Origin: Sediminibacterium salmoneum NBRC 103935
GTDB lineage: Bacteria; Bacteroidota; Bacteroidia; Chitinophagales; Chitinophagaceae
Assembly: GCF_000511175.1 (NCBI RefSeq)
Contig: NZ_KI866530.1
Location: 2,060,404 to 2,124,403 of the forward strand
DNA: 64,000 nt
Direction of reading: 5' to 3'
The position numbers and the translations under genes are program-made. The stretch's first letter is position 1. The number at the start of each line of letters is the position of its first letter. The notes under the pieces are model-generated. The model saw nothing but the letters and a program-made list of their open reading frames with translations. It had not been told where the DNA came from and did not search any database. Shown here piece by piece: positions 38,979 to 48,051 of this stretch.

Positions 38979-40028
38979 ATGCCATTGAGTAAAATTGCCG
39001 GAATCGGCATGTACGTTCCGTCGAATGTTTATACCAATAATGATCTGACCAAATATATGGATACCAACGACGAGTGGATCCAAGAAAGAACAGGAATAAA
39101 AGAACGTCGTTACGCACACAGAACGGAAGAAACCACTACTACCATGGGAGTGGAAGCGGCTAAAATAGCCATTGAAAGAGCCGGTATTACGCCTCAGGAT
39201 ATTGACTTTATTGTTTTTGCTACCTTATCTCCTGATTATTATTTTCCAGGTTGCGGTGTATTGGTACAAAGAGCCATGCAGATGAAAGAGATTGGTGCAT
39301 TGGATGTAAGAAATCAATGCAGTGGATTTGTATATGCGCTAAGTGTTGCCGATCAGTTTATTAAAACAGGGATGTACAAAAACATCCTGGTGATTGGAAG
39401 TGAAAAACATTCTTTTGGATTGGATTTCTCTACCAGAGGCAGAAATGTTTCTGTAATTTTTGGTGACGGTGCGGGAGCAGTGGTATTGCAACCAACTGAA
39501 AAAGAAGGTCAGGGCATTTTAAGTACCCATTTACATAGCGACGGAGAATCTGCTGAAATTTTAGCCATGTACAATCCGGGGTCTCATGCGAATCACTGGG
39601 GTGCCAAGAACTATGCAGATTTTGATGAGGCAGAAATTTCACAGATGTTTATGAGTCATCAGATGATTGACAACGCACAGAACTTTCCTTATATGGATGG
39701 ACCTGCTGTATTTAAAAAAGCGGTTGTAAAATTTCCGGAAGTAATTGTAGAAGCACTGGAAAAAAATGGATACCAGTCAACTGATATTAATATGCTGATT
39801 CCTCATCAGGCGAACTTGCGCATTAGCCAGTTTGTTCAGCAAAAATTAAAATTACATGACCATCAGGTATATAATAATATAATGAACTACGGTAACACAA
39901 CGGCAGCATCTATTCCGATTGCCTTGTGTGAAGCCTGGGAAAAAGGATTGATTAAAGAAGGAGACCTGGTATGTTTAGCTGCTTTTGGTAGTGGATTTAC
40001 CTGGGCCAGTGCATTAATGAAATGGTAG
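38979..40028 (+). CDS. 3-oxoacyl-ACP synthase III family protein (FabH-like)
   Basis: A 349-residue thiolase-fold synthase with the full catalytic triad: Cys in DVRNQCSGFVYAL (about residue 113), His in IPHQANLRI and Asn in NYGNTTAASIP. The start and the ERTGIKERRYA segment are FabH-like. It could be the housekeeping initiator of fatty acid synthesis or a paralogue for special acyl chains; acpP, fabD or plsX are not adjacent, which favours a paralogue. Confidence 0.88.
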   Translation: MPLSKIAGIGMYVPSNVYTNNDLTKYMDTNDEWIQERTGIKERRYAHRTEETTTTMGVEAAKIAIERAGITPQDIDFIVFATLSPDYYFPGCGVLVQRAMQMKEIGALDVRNQCSGFVYALSVADQFIKTGMYKNILVIGSEKHSFGLDFSTRGRNVSVIFGDGAGAVVLQPTEKEGQGILSTHLHSDGESAEILAMYNPGSHANHWGAKNYADFDEAEISQMFMSHQMIDNAQNFPYMDGPAVFKKAVVKFPEVIVEALEKNGYQSTDINMLIPHQANLRISQFVQQKLKLHDHQVYNNIMNYGNTTAASIPIALCEAWEKGLIKEGDLVCLAAFGSGFTWASALMKW

Positions 40029-40047
40029 CAATACCAAGTGTAGCATC

Positions 40048-40956
40048 ATGAAAAGAAAAATCATTTATTTAATCAATCCCATTTCTGGTACATCTAAAAA
40101 AGATAAGATCAGAGAACTGGTTGAAAAAGTAACTGCAGCCAAAGGCTTTGAATACCGCGTATTCAATACCAATGCAACAGGCAATTACGAGTACCTGAAA
40201 GAGCATATTGCCAAAGAGGGATTTACGGATGTAGTAATCCTGGGAGGCGATGGCACAGTGAATCAGGTAACCGGTTCCCTACGCGAAACAGGCGTTCAGT
40301 TTGGTATTATTCCTGTTGGTTCAGGTAATGGACTGGCCAGGGCTGCTGGTATTCCTACCAGCATGAAAAAAGCCATTGAAATTATTTTTAATGGCGAAGC
40401 AGAATACATAGATGCTTTTACGGTGAATGGTGAATATGCATGTATGTTGAGTGGTATGGGATTTGACGCACAAGTGGCACATGATTTTGCCCAGAAATCT
40501 ACCAGAGGCTTATTTACTTATACCCAGCAAAGTATTATCCAGTTTTTTAAAGCCAACCCTTATCAGTTTGAAATTGTATTGGACAATTTCTCTGTATTTA
40601 CTGATGCTTTTTTCATCAGCATTGCCAATAGCAATCAATTTGGAAATAATGCCATAATTGCGCCTCAGGCAAGTTTATCCGACGGACTGCTGGATATTGT
40701 AATTGTGCAGAAAATGAACAAAGCCAAATTGCCTTTTGCCATTCTGCGTCAAATGCGTGGAAACAATAAAGTACAGCAACTGGTGGAAGACATGAGCTCA
40801 AAAAATATTCTGTATTTCCAAACACCGGCTCTAACTATAAAAAATCCCAAGCTGGCGCCCCTACATATTGACGGTGAACCCAGAGATGCCGTTGAAGAAT
40901 TGAAAATTGAAATTATTCCAAAAGCTTTCAAATTAATCAAACCGAAAGGGAAGTAA
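40048..40956 (+). CDS. Diacylglycerol kinase-like lipid kinase (YegS/BmrU family)
   Basis: A 302-residue kinase with the nucleotide-binding GGDGTVNQV motif (about residue 67), an INPISGTSKK start and the GSGNGLAR segment. It phosphorylates a diacylglycerol or sphingoid-type lipid. It starts 19 bases after the ketoacyl synthase stop and is probably in one transcript with it. Confidence 0.9.
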   Translation: MKRKIIYLINPISGTSKKDKIRELVEKVTAAKGFEYRVFNTNATGNYEYLKEHIAKEGFTDVVILGGDGTVNQVTGSLRETGVQFGIIPVGSGNGLARAAGIPTSMKKAIEIIFNGEAEYIDAFTVNGEYACMLSGMGFDAQVAHDFAQKSTRGLFTYTQQSIIQFFKANPYQFEIVLDNFSVFTDAFFISIANSNQFGNNAIIAPQASLSDGLLDIVIVQKMNKAKLPFAILRQMRGNNKVQQLVEDMSSKNILYFQTPALTIKNPKLAPLHIDGEPRDAVEELKIEIIPKAFKLIKPKGK

Positions 40957-41008
40957 GTCAGTTTAGATTAAAGTAATTCCTAATCTTGAAATGAAACGAT
41001 GAATAGAA

Positions 41009-43245
41009 TTACTTGATTTCTGAATGCTGTATCGTTTTCTGCAACCGCTGAAATTCTTTTTGGTTCAATGGATTTTTCACCGCTTCTGCAATATCTCTTT
41101 TTTCGGCAGCTGTCAGGTGAAAACTTAAGCTTGCAGGAGCTTCTGACTTAGAAGGTATATATTGAAATGAGAAACGATAAAAATTATCTCCATATGCTTT
41201 TCGCATATAGTCGAGCTGATCATGCTGGTAATAGTCCTGCATTTTAAACCAGTTGTTCTGCAGTATCAGGAAGGGTTTGGTTAAAAATCCAATTAATGAA
41301 TTACTCTCCAACGGCTTGTCCCAGTCGCTTAAACTTCTGTCTCGTATTTGAATTAATACCACTTTGGAAGTATTCTCCTGTATCCAGTCTTTAAAGACAG
41401 CTATAAATCGCAAAGCAGATTCCTGCCCATAATTGTCTCTTAATCCTGCATCCATTACATCAATAACCGGATTGGTAGGTAACCAAACATTGGGTAAAAC
41501 ATATGGGAAAGTAGCATTCATTCTTAAAGCAGACAACAAATGAATATCATTGCTGTTCTGGTTGCGGAGAAAACTGTTGAAGTCAACTGCATCTGCATCA
41601 AAAGGCATGATATGCGTGCTGTCCGCAACGGGACGCATTAAGAATCGAACAGGACGGGAAGCAATAATCATTTTCCTTGCATCCCTGGTAATTACTGAAT
41701 TAAAAAATACTGAAGGAATAAGCGCTTTTGCTTCTGCCTCCTGATAAGATCCGATGGTTTTAAGAAAAACACCTCCGGTATTTTCATTCAACTTCTCTTC
41801 AAAAGCATAGCCGCGGTCTTTAACATATTCAAATCCATTTGAAGTGAATTTCTGCGCAGGACCCAGCATATCACGGGTTAGAAAGGAAGAAAATAAAGGA
41901 CTTAACAGGTCTTTGGAAATATTATTTACATATTGTTTGTCCTGCAAATTAATCGGCTTGCCTTTTACTTTTTCATGGTACAATTCCCTGAAATAAACCG
42001 CACCCAGCATACCGCCCGAAGCCCCGTTAATAAGAATGGTTTTTTCATGAGCTGTCCATTCATCAGACTGTCCAGGTGCTGCAATGTATTCATGGTGAAA
42101 GTTGCACTCCTGGTTCCCCCTCCACTGGTATTGATAATATAAAGAATTGGCTTTTTTTCTCTCTGCCTAAACTTCCAGTTATTCAGTATATTCAAAAAGG
42201 CAGCTTTATCTTTTTCAACAGAATCTGCAGCAGCCAGTTCCTGAATAGATTCTCTGGTATAAACCGGTCTCTGCGCCCTGGATACATAGTTGAGTCCATA
42301 AGCTTTGTTTCGCGGATCCAGAATTTCATACTGATACAAAATATTGGCCAACAGATATGCCGCCACTAATGCTACAAAACTCCAGGACTTCAAAAATAAA
42401 GTCAACGCACCTGCTGCCGCAATTAAAATAGCAAACAATAAGGTTACACTGGCAGCCGCGGGCAATTGGAACAACCTTGCGTCAGAGCTATAGCCCACCA
42501 ATATTAGAAATACAAAAGCAATCATAATGGCAATAACTGCTGCAAAATGATGTCTGCTAAAAACCGCTTCTAAAAATTCAGGATTGTAATGCTTTATATT
42601 TCTTGGCTTGCGCAATTTAAATGCAGCACTAAAAAACCAGTCTACACGCATATCCTGTTTAAAATCAGGTGTCCTGTTTTTTTCAGACATGCGGTCATGA
42701 CGTTTATTGGCATCAGATATGGTTGCCGATATGGTTTTGTAAATGGTTTTATCTGCTCCGAAAAAATATAAAAAGGCAAAAGCAATGGAAACAACAAATC
42801 CACCTGTATATCCCAATGCCAGTCCGGCAAAATCACTAATGGAAAACAATTCCTGATTTCTGCTGTACTGATAAGCTTCAATTAAATAAAAAACTAAAAA
42901 AGCTATAGGCAGTATGGCATTGTTGATACAGTATTTAAGAAAGGGCTGTGCAGTGGTTGCCAGAAATTGTATCCGGCTACTATGCAGAATAAAAGTGGTG
43001 ATATTCCAGCTCATGATAAAGACGCCGGATGTTATTCCAACAATTGCTGTACTCAGTGGACTAATATTACCAAAATATTCAGGAGCCAGAAACAGGGAAT
43101 GAGCCCCGAAAGTTTTCATGAAACTCCCCCCTACTGTTGCAAAAAGGATATACCAGAAAAGAAGAAATATCTGGTAACGCCTGAAATGCAACAACATTAG
43201 TTGTATGGGTAAAGAAAACCAGATGCCTTTCAGATATTGCTTCAT
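41009..43245 (-). pseudogene. Patatin-like phospholipase with multi-spanning N-terminus, split by a frameshift in an A6 run
   Basis: The first frame (ATG 43245 to 41965) encodes seven or so membrane helices (about 25-310) and the start of a patatin domain with the oxyanion loop SGGGTRSA (about 375). The second frame carries the rest: nucleophile region GASGGMLG and catalytic Asp in DAGLRDNYG. They join at an A6 run (42040-42045); with seven A the text reads KKTILINGASGGMLGAVYFRE and the protein is continuous, about 745 residues. As read, the first product lacks the catalytic Ser and gains a wrong tail. The intact enzyme would be a membrane-bound lipid acyl hydrolase. Confidence 0.8.
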
Positions 43246-43290
43246 TCAGTTCTAGAGCAGCTATTTAAATTTATTCAGCTGCTTTTAAAT

Positions 43291-44354
43291 TTAGCAAATT
43301 TTAGGCCGAACCAGAAATAATATGGTAACTAAGGAAAGTAACAACAACATACCTGTTAATTGATGCAACTGCGCCATCCATTCAAAACCGCCCCAGGAAC
43401 CAGGTACAATACTACTGCTGGTTAATACGGAAGCTATTCCCAATATTACCTGAACAATCACCATTATCAAAGGATATTTAGCCGCTTTGCTTAGTATTGG
43501 CGTTGCGGATAATTTAAAGAGTTGCAGAGACCAGTAAATCAATAGTCCTAAAATAATATAGGCCAATCCTCTGTGTATAAAATGTATGAGAATGGTATTG
43601 TCAATAAAATTCAGCAGGAATGGCTGATGCGTAAACATGGTATCTGGAATCCAACTTCCATTGATGGTTGGCCAGGTAGCTGCTGCATTGGCTGCTTTAT
43701 GCCCTGCCATCAAAGCCCCGTAAATCAACTGTAACACCAATAAGCCAATTAAAACAAGATTGATATTTCTTATTTTTTATCCGCAATTATCTGATCTTTG
43801 GGAACAATCAGCTTCAATGCAAACCAGTAGGTATAGCTTAATAAGCCCAATGCAAGAATGAAATGCATTGCCAAACGAGTGGGCTTTACATAAACTGCAT
43901 CACCTGTTAATCCGCTCGCGACCATGATCCAGCCAACCAAACCTTGTAAAGCACCCAGGAAAAATAAAACCAGCAAAGAACCTATCATTTCTTTTTTAAA
44001 TGATTTCTTTACAATAAACCATATAAACCCAAAGGCAAATACCAGGCCTATTAATCTTGCCCATAAACGGTGAAACCATTCCCAGAAAAAAATGAACTTA
44101 AAATCAGATAACTGAAAATCAAAATTCAACAATTGAAACTGAGGAGTTTGTTTGTATTTATCAAACTCTGCCAGCCAGGCCGCTTCGTTCAAAGGAGGCA
44201 ATGAGCCGGTAATCACATCCCATTCTGTAATAGACAACCCACTGCCGGTTAAACGGGTAATCCCACCCAATGCAATTTGAATAATCGTCATCCCCACTCC
44301 AATCAATAACCAGGTGGCTACTGATTTATTTTCTTTCGCTGCTGTTAAACTCAT
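43291..44354 (-). pseudogene. ctaA: Heme A synthase (COX15/CtaA), split by a frameshift in an A6 run
   Basis: The first frame (ATG 44354 to 43770) covers the N-terminal half (GGITRLTGSGLSITEW, haem-ligand His in EWFHRLWARLIG and RLAMHFILALGL). The second frame, to 43291, covers the C-terminal half (AGHKAANAAATWPTING, His in FIHRGLAYI and QLHQLTGM). They join at an A6 run (43773-43778); seven A would give one 354-residue protein of normal COX15 length. The enzyme oxidises haem O to haem A for aa3-type oxidases. As read, the N-terminal half stops at TAA right after the run. Confidence 0.85.
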
Positions 44355-44371
44355 GCTTTAGTGCTTTTGTG

Positions 44372-44379
44372 CAAAGGTA
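44372..44379 (-). promoter_or_regulatory. TAnnTTTG -7 element, heme A synthase gene
   Basis: TACCTTTG on the minus strand, 17 bases upstream of ATG 44354, matches the -7 consensus exactly. No clear -33 box was found. Confidence 0.45.
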
Positions 44380-44426
44380 TAACACTCAAACTTCGAAATT
44401 GATGCATGTTTAAGTAGTTTTACCAA

Positions 44427-45026
44427 ATGTTACCCGCATTTTATCAGGAAAATCAAATAGAAGCCGGTTGCGATGAAGCTGGCAGGGGCTGTTATGCAGG
44501 TCCTGTTTTTGCTGCTGCGGTTATCTTACCCGCTCATTTCAAGCATCCATTGTTGAATGACAGTAAACAGGTGGGGGCCAAACAACGACTGATTTTAAAA
44601 GAAGTAATTGAAGCAAATGCACTGGCCTGGTCGGTTGCCAGTATTGATGCAGAAGAAATAGACCGAATTAATATTTTAAAAGCAAGTTTCAAAGCCATGC
44701 ATATGGCCATTGACCAACTCAAAATAAGACCTGAATTTTTATTGATCGACGGAAATCGGTTCATGCCTTACAAAAAAACACCCCATTTGTGCATTGTGAA
44801 AGGAGATGGTAAATATGCATCCATTGCTGCAGCCAGTATTTTAGCCAAAACATACAGAGACGCTTACATGGAAAAAATCCATCAGCAGTTTCCGCAGTAT
44901 GGCTGGAAAAAAAACAAGGGATACGGAACCCTGGAACACCGGATGGCCATTGAATCCAATGGCTTATGTGTGCATCACCGAAAGAGTTTTAATATCAGTC
45001 CCAAACAATTGGAAATGCCGTTTTAA
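44427..45026 (+). CDS. rnhB: Ribonuclease HII
   Basis: A 199-residue RNase HII with the DEAGRGCYAGPV start (first two catalytic acids), the LLIDGNR segment (third acid) and KGDGKYASIAAASILAKTYRD. It removes ribonucleotides from DNA. It contains an intact A8 run at about 44907, relevant to the frameshift question elsewhere in the window. Its stop codon interlocks with that of the convergent Sua5-type gene. Confidence 0.96.
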   Translation: MLPAFYQENQIEAGCDEAGRGCYAGPVFAAAVILPAHFKHPLLNDSKQVGAKQRLILKEVIEANALAWSVASIDAEEIDRINILKASFKAMHMAIDQLKIRPEFLLIDGNRFMPYKKTPHLCIVKGDGKYASIAAASILAKTYRDAYMEKIHQQFPQYGWKKNKGYGTLEHRMAIESNGLCVHHRKSFNISPKQLEMPF

Positions 45027-45634
45027 TCCTCTTCCCAAACACCTGCTCCCTGTCTTACCAGTTCATAAGGACTCTTGGTGCAATCAATAATGGTTGAAGG
45101 TATCATACCGCCATTGCCCCCATCAATTACAATGTCTACCAGATGATGAAAATTATCATACATGGTATCCGGATCGGTGTATTCTTCCACCATTTCACCC
45201 GGCAAGGAAGCAGACAATAAAGGATGGCCTAATTCAGACACAATGGTTCGGGCAATATTGTTATCGGGTATTCTTAAACCAATGGTGCTTTTTTTGTTTT
45301 GCAAAATCTTGGGCACTTCTTTACTCGCAGGTAAAATAAAAGTATAGGGACCCGGTAAATGACTTTTTAACAAACGATACAAGGGCGTATCAGTTGTTTT
45401 ACAATACTTGCTTAAATCACTTAAATCGTTACAGATAAAACTCAGTTGTGCTTTTGCAGGATCAATCTGTTTAATTCTGGCAATTCTTTCTACTGCTTTG
45501 GGTTGAAAAATATCACAACCCAGACCATAGATGGTATCGGTAGGATAAATGATAACGCCACCCGACAACAAACAATCAATCACTGTTTTAATATGACGGG
45601 GATTGGGATTATCAGGATGAATGTGCAATAGCAT
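45023..45634 (-). CDS. L-threonylcarbamoyladenylate synthase (Sua5/YciO/YrdC family)
   Basis: A 203-residue YrdC-domain protein with GGVIIYPTDTIYGLGCD and HLPGPYTFILPASKEVP and the SxGLRIPDN-type segment (TIGLRIPDN). It is closest in pattern to the YciO/TsaC-type branch and probably makes threonylcarbamoyl-AMP for tRNA t6A. The C-terminal Sua5 domain is absent. Confidence 0.88.
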   Translation of the reverse strand: MLLHIHPDNPNPRHIKTVIDCLLSGGVIIYPTDTIYGLGCDIFQPKAVERIARIKQIDPAKAQLSFICNDLSDLSKYCKTTDTPLYRLLKSHLPGPYTFILPASKEVPKILQNKKSTIGLRIPDNNIARTIVSELGHPLLSASLPGEMVEEYTDPDTMYDNFHHLVDIVIDGGNGGMIPSTIIDCTKSPYELVRQGAGVWEED

Positions 45635-45898
45635 ACTTAAAGGTAAATAAAAAACGAAGGCGACTATTGTCGCCCTCTGTTTGTTTGTAACCCCTGGTTA
45701 AAAAATCCTATCAAATTAAATAGTCACCATTCAATTGATAGAATTTAAAACTAGTTGACCGTTTTGGTTTTGTAATCCGCATTTATAACTAAAAAATACC
45801 GTGAAATCACGGTCAAAAAATCGTATAATTAATAATTTATATTCAATTTAATTTAGTTACTTCATATTACTGTTTAGTAATACCCCCGATTTTACTAA
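45635..45898. promoter_or_regulatory. AT-rich divergent intergenic region with inverted repeats
   Basis: No gene was found. A hairpin GGCGAC-TATT-GTCGCC lies at 45659-45674 and a longer perfect palindrome, ACCGTGA-AA-TCACGGT, at 45798-45813, flanked by A-runs. The latter is a plausible operator, about 95 bases upstream of a LuxR-type regulator gene; on the minus strand it also looks like a terminator (stem then ATTTTTT). Confidence 0.4.
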
Positions 45899-45907
45899 AT
45901 GAACTGT

Positions 45908-46561
45908 ATGAAAAAGATTGTTTTAGTAGACGATCATGTTCTATTAAGAAATGGTCTCTCTGTAATCATCAGTGGCTTTGATGATTACACTGTTCTTTTT
46001 GAAGCAAATCATGGGAAGCACTTTATTGAGCAATTAGATCCCGGGAATTTGCCTGATATTGTTCTGCTCGATGTAACCATGCCAGTCATGAATGGCTTTG
46101 AAACAGCCGAATGGATTATTACCAATCATCCTTCCATTAAAGTAATGGTATTAAGCATGCTTGGCGACGAAAGAACCATTATTAAGATGTTAAAACTTGG
46201 GGCACTGGGATATTTAACCAAAGACACTGATCCCAAAGAATTGAACCGCGCCTTAAATGAACTCTATTATAAGGGTATTTATTTCAATCAACTACTCTGC
46301 ACCAATCTTATTCACTCGGTAAGAAACGGAATGGAAGAACCCAATGATGAATACCAGATTTTAATTAACCTGCCTGAACGGGAAAAAGAATTCCTGAAAT
46401 TACTGGCCACCGATTTAACGCTGAAAGAGATTGCTGCTAAAATGAGTCTGAGTCCCAGAACCATTGACGGATACAGAGACAACCTTTTTGAAAAAGTAAA
46501 AGTAACGAACAGGGTTGGTCTGGTTTTGTTTGCGCTTCGCAACAACCTGATTCAGTTATAA
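45908..46561 (+). CDS. LuxR/NarL family response regulator
   Basis: A 217-residue regulator (225-base upstream start ATG 45899 adds three residues). Receiver: VDDH acidic pair, phospho-acceptor Asp in IVLLDVTMPVMNG, Ser in VMVLSML and Lys in YLTKDTDP. C-terminal LuxR helix-turn-helix (about 150-210: LPEREKEFLKLLATDLTLKEIAAKMSLSPRTIDGYRDNLFEK-type). No histidine kinase is adjacent, so it is an orphan here. Confidence 0.93.
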   Translation: MKKIVLVDDHVLLRNGLSVIISGFDDYTVLFEANHGKHFIEQLDPGNLPDIVLLDVTMPVMNGFETAEWIITNHPSIKVMVLSMLGDERTIIKMLKLGALGYLTKDTDPKELNRALNELYYKGIYFNQLLCTNLIHSVRNGMEEPNDEYQILINLPEREKEFLKLLATDLTLKEIAAKMSLSPRTIDGYRDNLFEKVKVTNRVGLVLFALRNNLIQL

Positions 46562-46579
46562 GAAATCATGATTAAAAAC

Positions 46580-47620
46580 CTAAGCTTTGATTTCCCAGAT
46601 TTCCTTTCCACGAAGCAACTGATCTAAGTTGCCCTTTCCTTTGGTAGCAATGGTTTCTTCAATTTGCAGCGCCATCAAATCTTCATAGCATGGTCTTTCC
46701 GTTTCATAGAAAACACCAAATGGTCTGGGGAACTGAAAATTAGACTGATGCGGATCATCAAACATTCTGATTAATGTTTGTGCTTTGTAGAAATCTTTCT
46801 CGTCGTGAATCCAGCAATCGTCTGCAGAGAATTTATCTCCCAGTTCAACTACTTCAGGTTGCAAACCATTCAAGCGAATCCCTTTATTCTGATTGGCTCC
46901 AAAAACCAATGGCTTTCCTTGCTCTAAGAACAAATCATGATCTGCTTTTGTAGATTTTTCAGTAAAGATTTCAAAAGCACCATCATTGAAAATATTACAG
47001 TTCTGATAAATTTCTAAGAAGGATGCACCCTTGTGCTGATGAGATCTGGTAAGCAGGGTTTGCAAATGCTTGGGATCACGGTCCATTGAACGCGCAATAA
47101 ATGTAGCATCTGCTCCCATCGCCAATGCCAAAGGATTAAACGGATGATCAATACTTCCGAATGGCGTACTCTTCGTGATTTTTTTCTCTTCTGAAGTAGG
47201 GGAATATTGTCCCTTGGTTAAACCATAAATCTGGTTATTGAACAACAAAATATTTACATCAAAATTTCTTCTTAGCAAATGAATGGTATGGTTTCCACCA
47301 ATACTTAATCCGTCACCATCTCCGGTTACAATCCATACACTTAGTTCAGGTCGGGTTGCTTTTAACCCACTTGCAATGGCAGTAGCTCTTCCGTGAATAC
47401 TATGCATGCCAAAAGTATTCATGTAATAAGGGAAACGGCTGCTGCAACCAATACCACTGATGATAACAATATTCTCTTTGGGAACACCAATACCCGGCAT
47501 TACTTTTTGCACCTGAGCCAGAATGGAATAATCTCCACAACCCGGACACCAACGAACTTCCTGATCCGTTGCAAAATCCTTCGCTGTTAAAGTTGGAGTG
47601 GCTATTGTTTCAGTAGACAT
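46580..47620 (-). CDS. korB: 2-oxoacid:ferredoxin oxidoreductase beta subunit
   Basis: A 346-residue thiamine-diphosphate subunit with WCPGCGDYSIL near the N-terminus and GDGDGLSIGGNH (TPP/Mg binding). It oxidises 2-oxoglutarate or pyruvate with reduction of ferredoxin. The partner alpha/gamma subunit, usually adjacent, is not seen; instead an AhpD-like gene lies 3 bases upstream. Confidence 0.92.
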   Translation of the reverse strand: MSTETIATPTLTAKDFATDQEVRWCPGCGDYSILAQVQKVMPGIGVPKENIVIISGIGCSSRFPYYMNTFGMHSIHGRATAIASGLKATRPELSVWIVTGDGDGLSIGGNHTIHLLRRNFDVNILLFNNQIYGLTKGQYSPTSEEKKITKSTPFGSIDHPFNPLALAMGADATFIARSMDRDPKHLQTLLTRSHQHKGASFLEIYQNCNIFNDGAFEIFTEKSTKADHDLFLEQGKPLVFGANQNKGIRLNGLQPEVVELGDKFSADDCWIHDEKDFYKAQTLIRMFDDPHQSNFQFPRPFGVFYETERPCYEDLMALQIEETIATKGKGNLDQLLRGKEIWEIKA

Positions 47621-47623
47621 GAT

Positions 47624-47968
47624 TTATTGTTTAATAAGTTCTTCCCAATATTCTGCAGCTCTTCTGGTATGTGGAATAACAATAGTTCCACCCACAATAT
47701 TCGCCACAGCAAAAATTTCATACATTTCTTCGGTGGTTACACCCAGCTCAAAACTTTTCCCTAAGTGATACTTGATACAATCATCACAACGCAAAACCAT
47801 GCTGGCCACCAGACCCAGCATTTCTTTTGTTTTCTTATCCAATGCGCCGTCTTCGTAAGTATTTGTATCCAGATTCCAAAGGCGCTTCATTACCAGATTA
47901 TTCTTGCTAAGAATCACTTCGTTCATCCGCTCTCTGTAGCTGTTAAACTCATTCACCATTTCACTCAT
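47624..47968 (-). CDS. Carboxymuconolactone decarboxylase/AhpD-like protein
   Basis: A 114-residue protein with the CxxC...H motif of AhpD (RCDDCIKYHLGKSFELG, Cys pair at about 55-58), so probably a thiol-disulfide protein in peroxide defence. It sits directly before korB, which fits protection of an oxygen-sensitive oxidoreductase (inference). A perfect -7 element lies at 47986-47993. Confidence 0.9.
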   Translation of the reverse strand: MSEMVNEFNSYRERMNEVILSKNNLVMKRLWNLDTNTYEDGALDKKTKEMLGLVASMVLRCDDCIKYHLGKSFELGVTTEEMYEIFAVANIVGGTIVIPHTRRAAEYWEELIKQ

Positions 47969-47985
47969 ATGATAATATTATACTG

Positions 47986-47993
47986 CAAAAATA
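47986..47993 (-). promoter_or_regulatory. TAnnTTTG -7 element, AhpD-like/korB operon
   Basis: TATTTTTG on the minus strand matches the -7 consensus, 17 bases upstream of the ATG at 47968. It faces the divergent S9 peptidase gene. Confidence 0.45.
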
Positions 47994-48051
47994 CATCAGC
48001 AACACTTAGCTGAACCAATTTCTTTGTATTTTAAACCTCAAATACTATCGA

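Noticed and set aside
40972..41013. Inverted repeat AGTAATTC/GAATTACT between the lipid kinase and patatin genes
   Set aside because: The 26-base loop and weak AT stem make it a poor terminator, and it can be chance.
42076..42369. 97-codon plus-strand frame opposite the patatin gene
   Set aside because: Both strands cannot be supported here, and the minus strand has clear patatin motifs.
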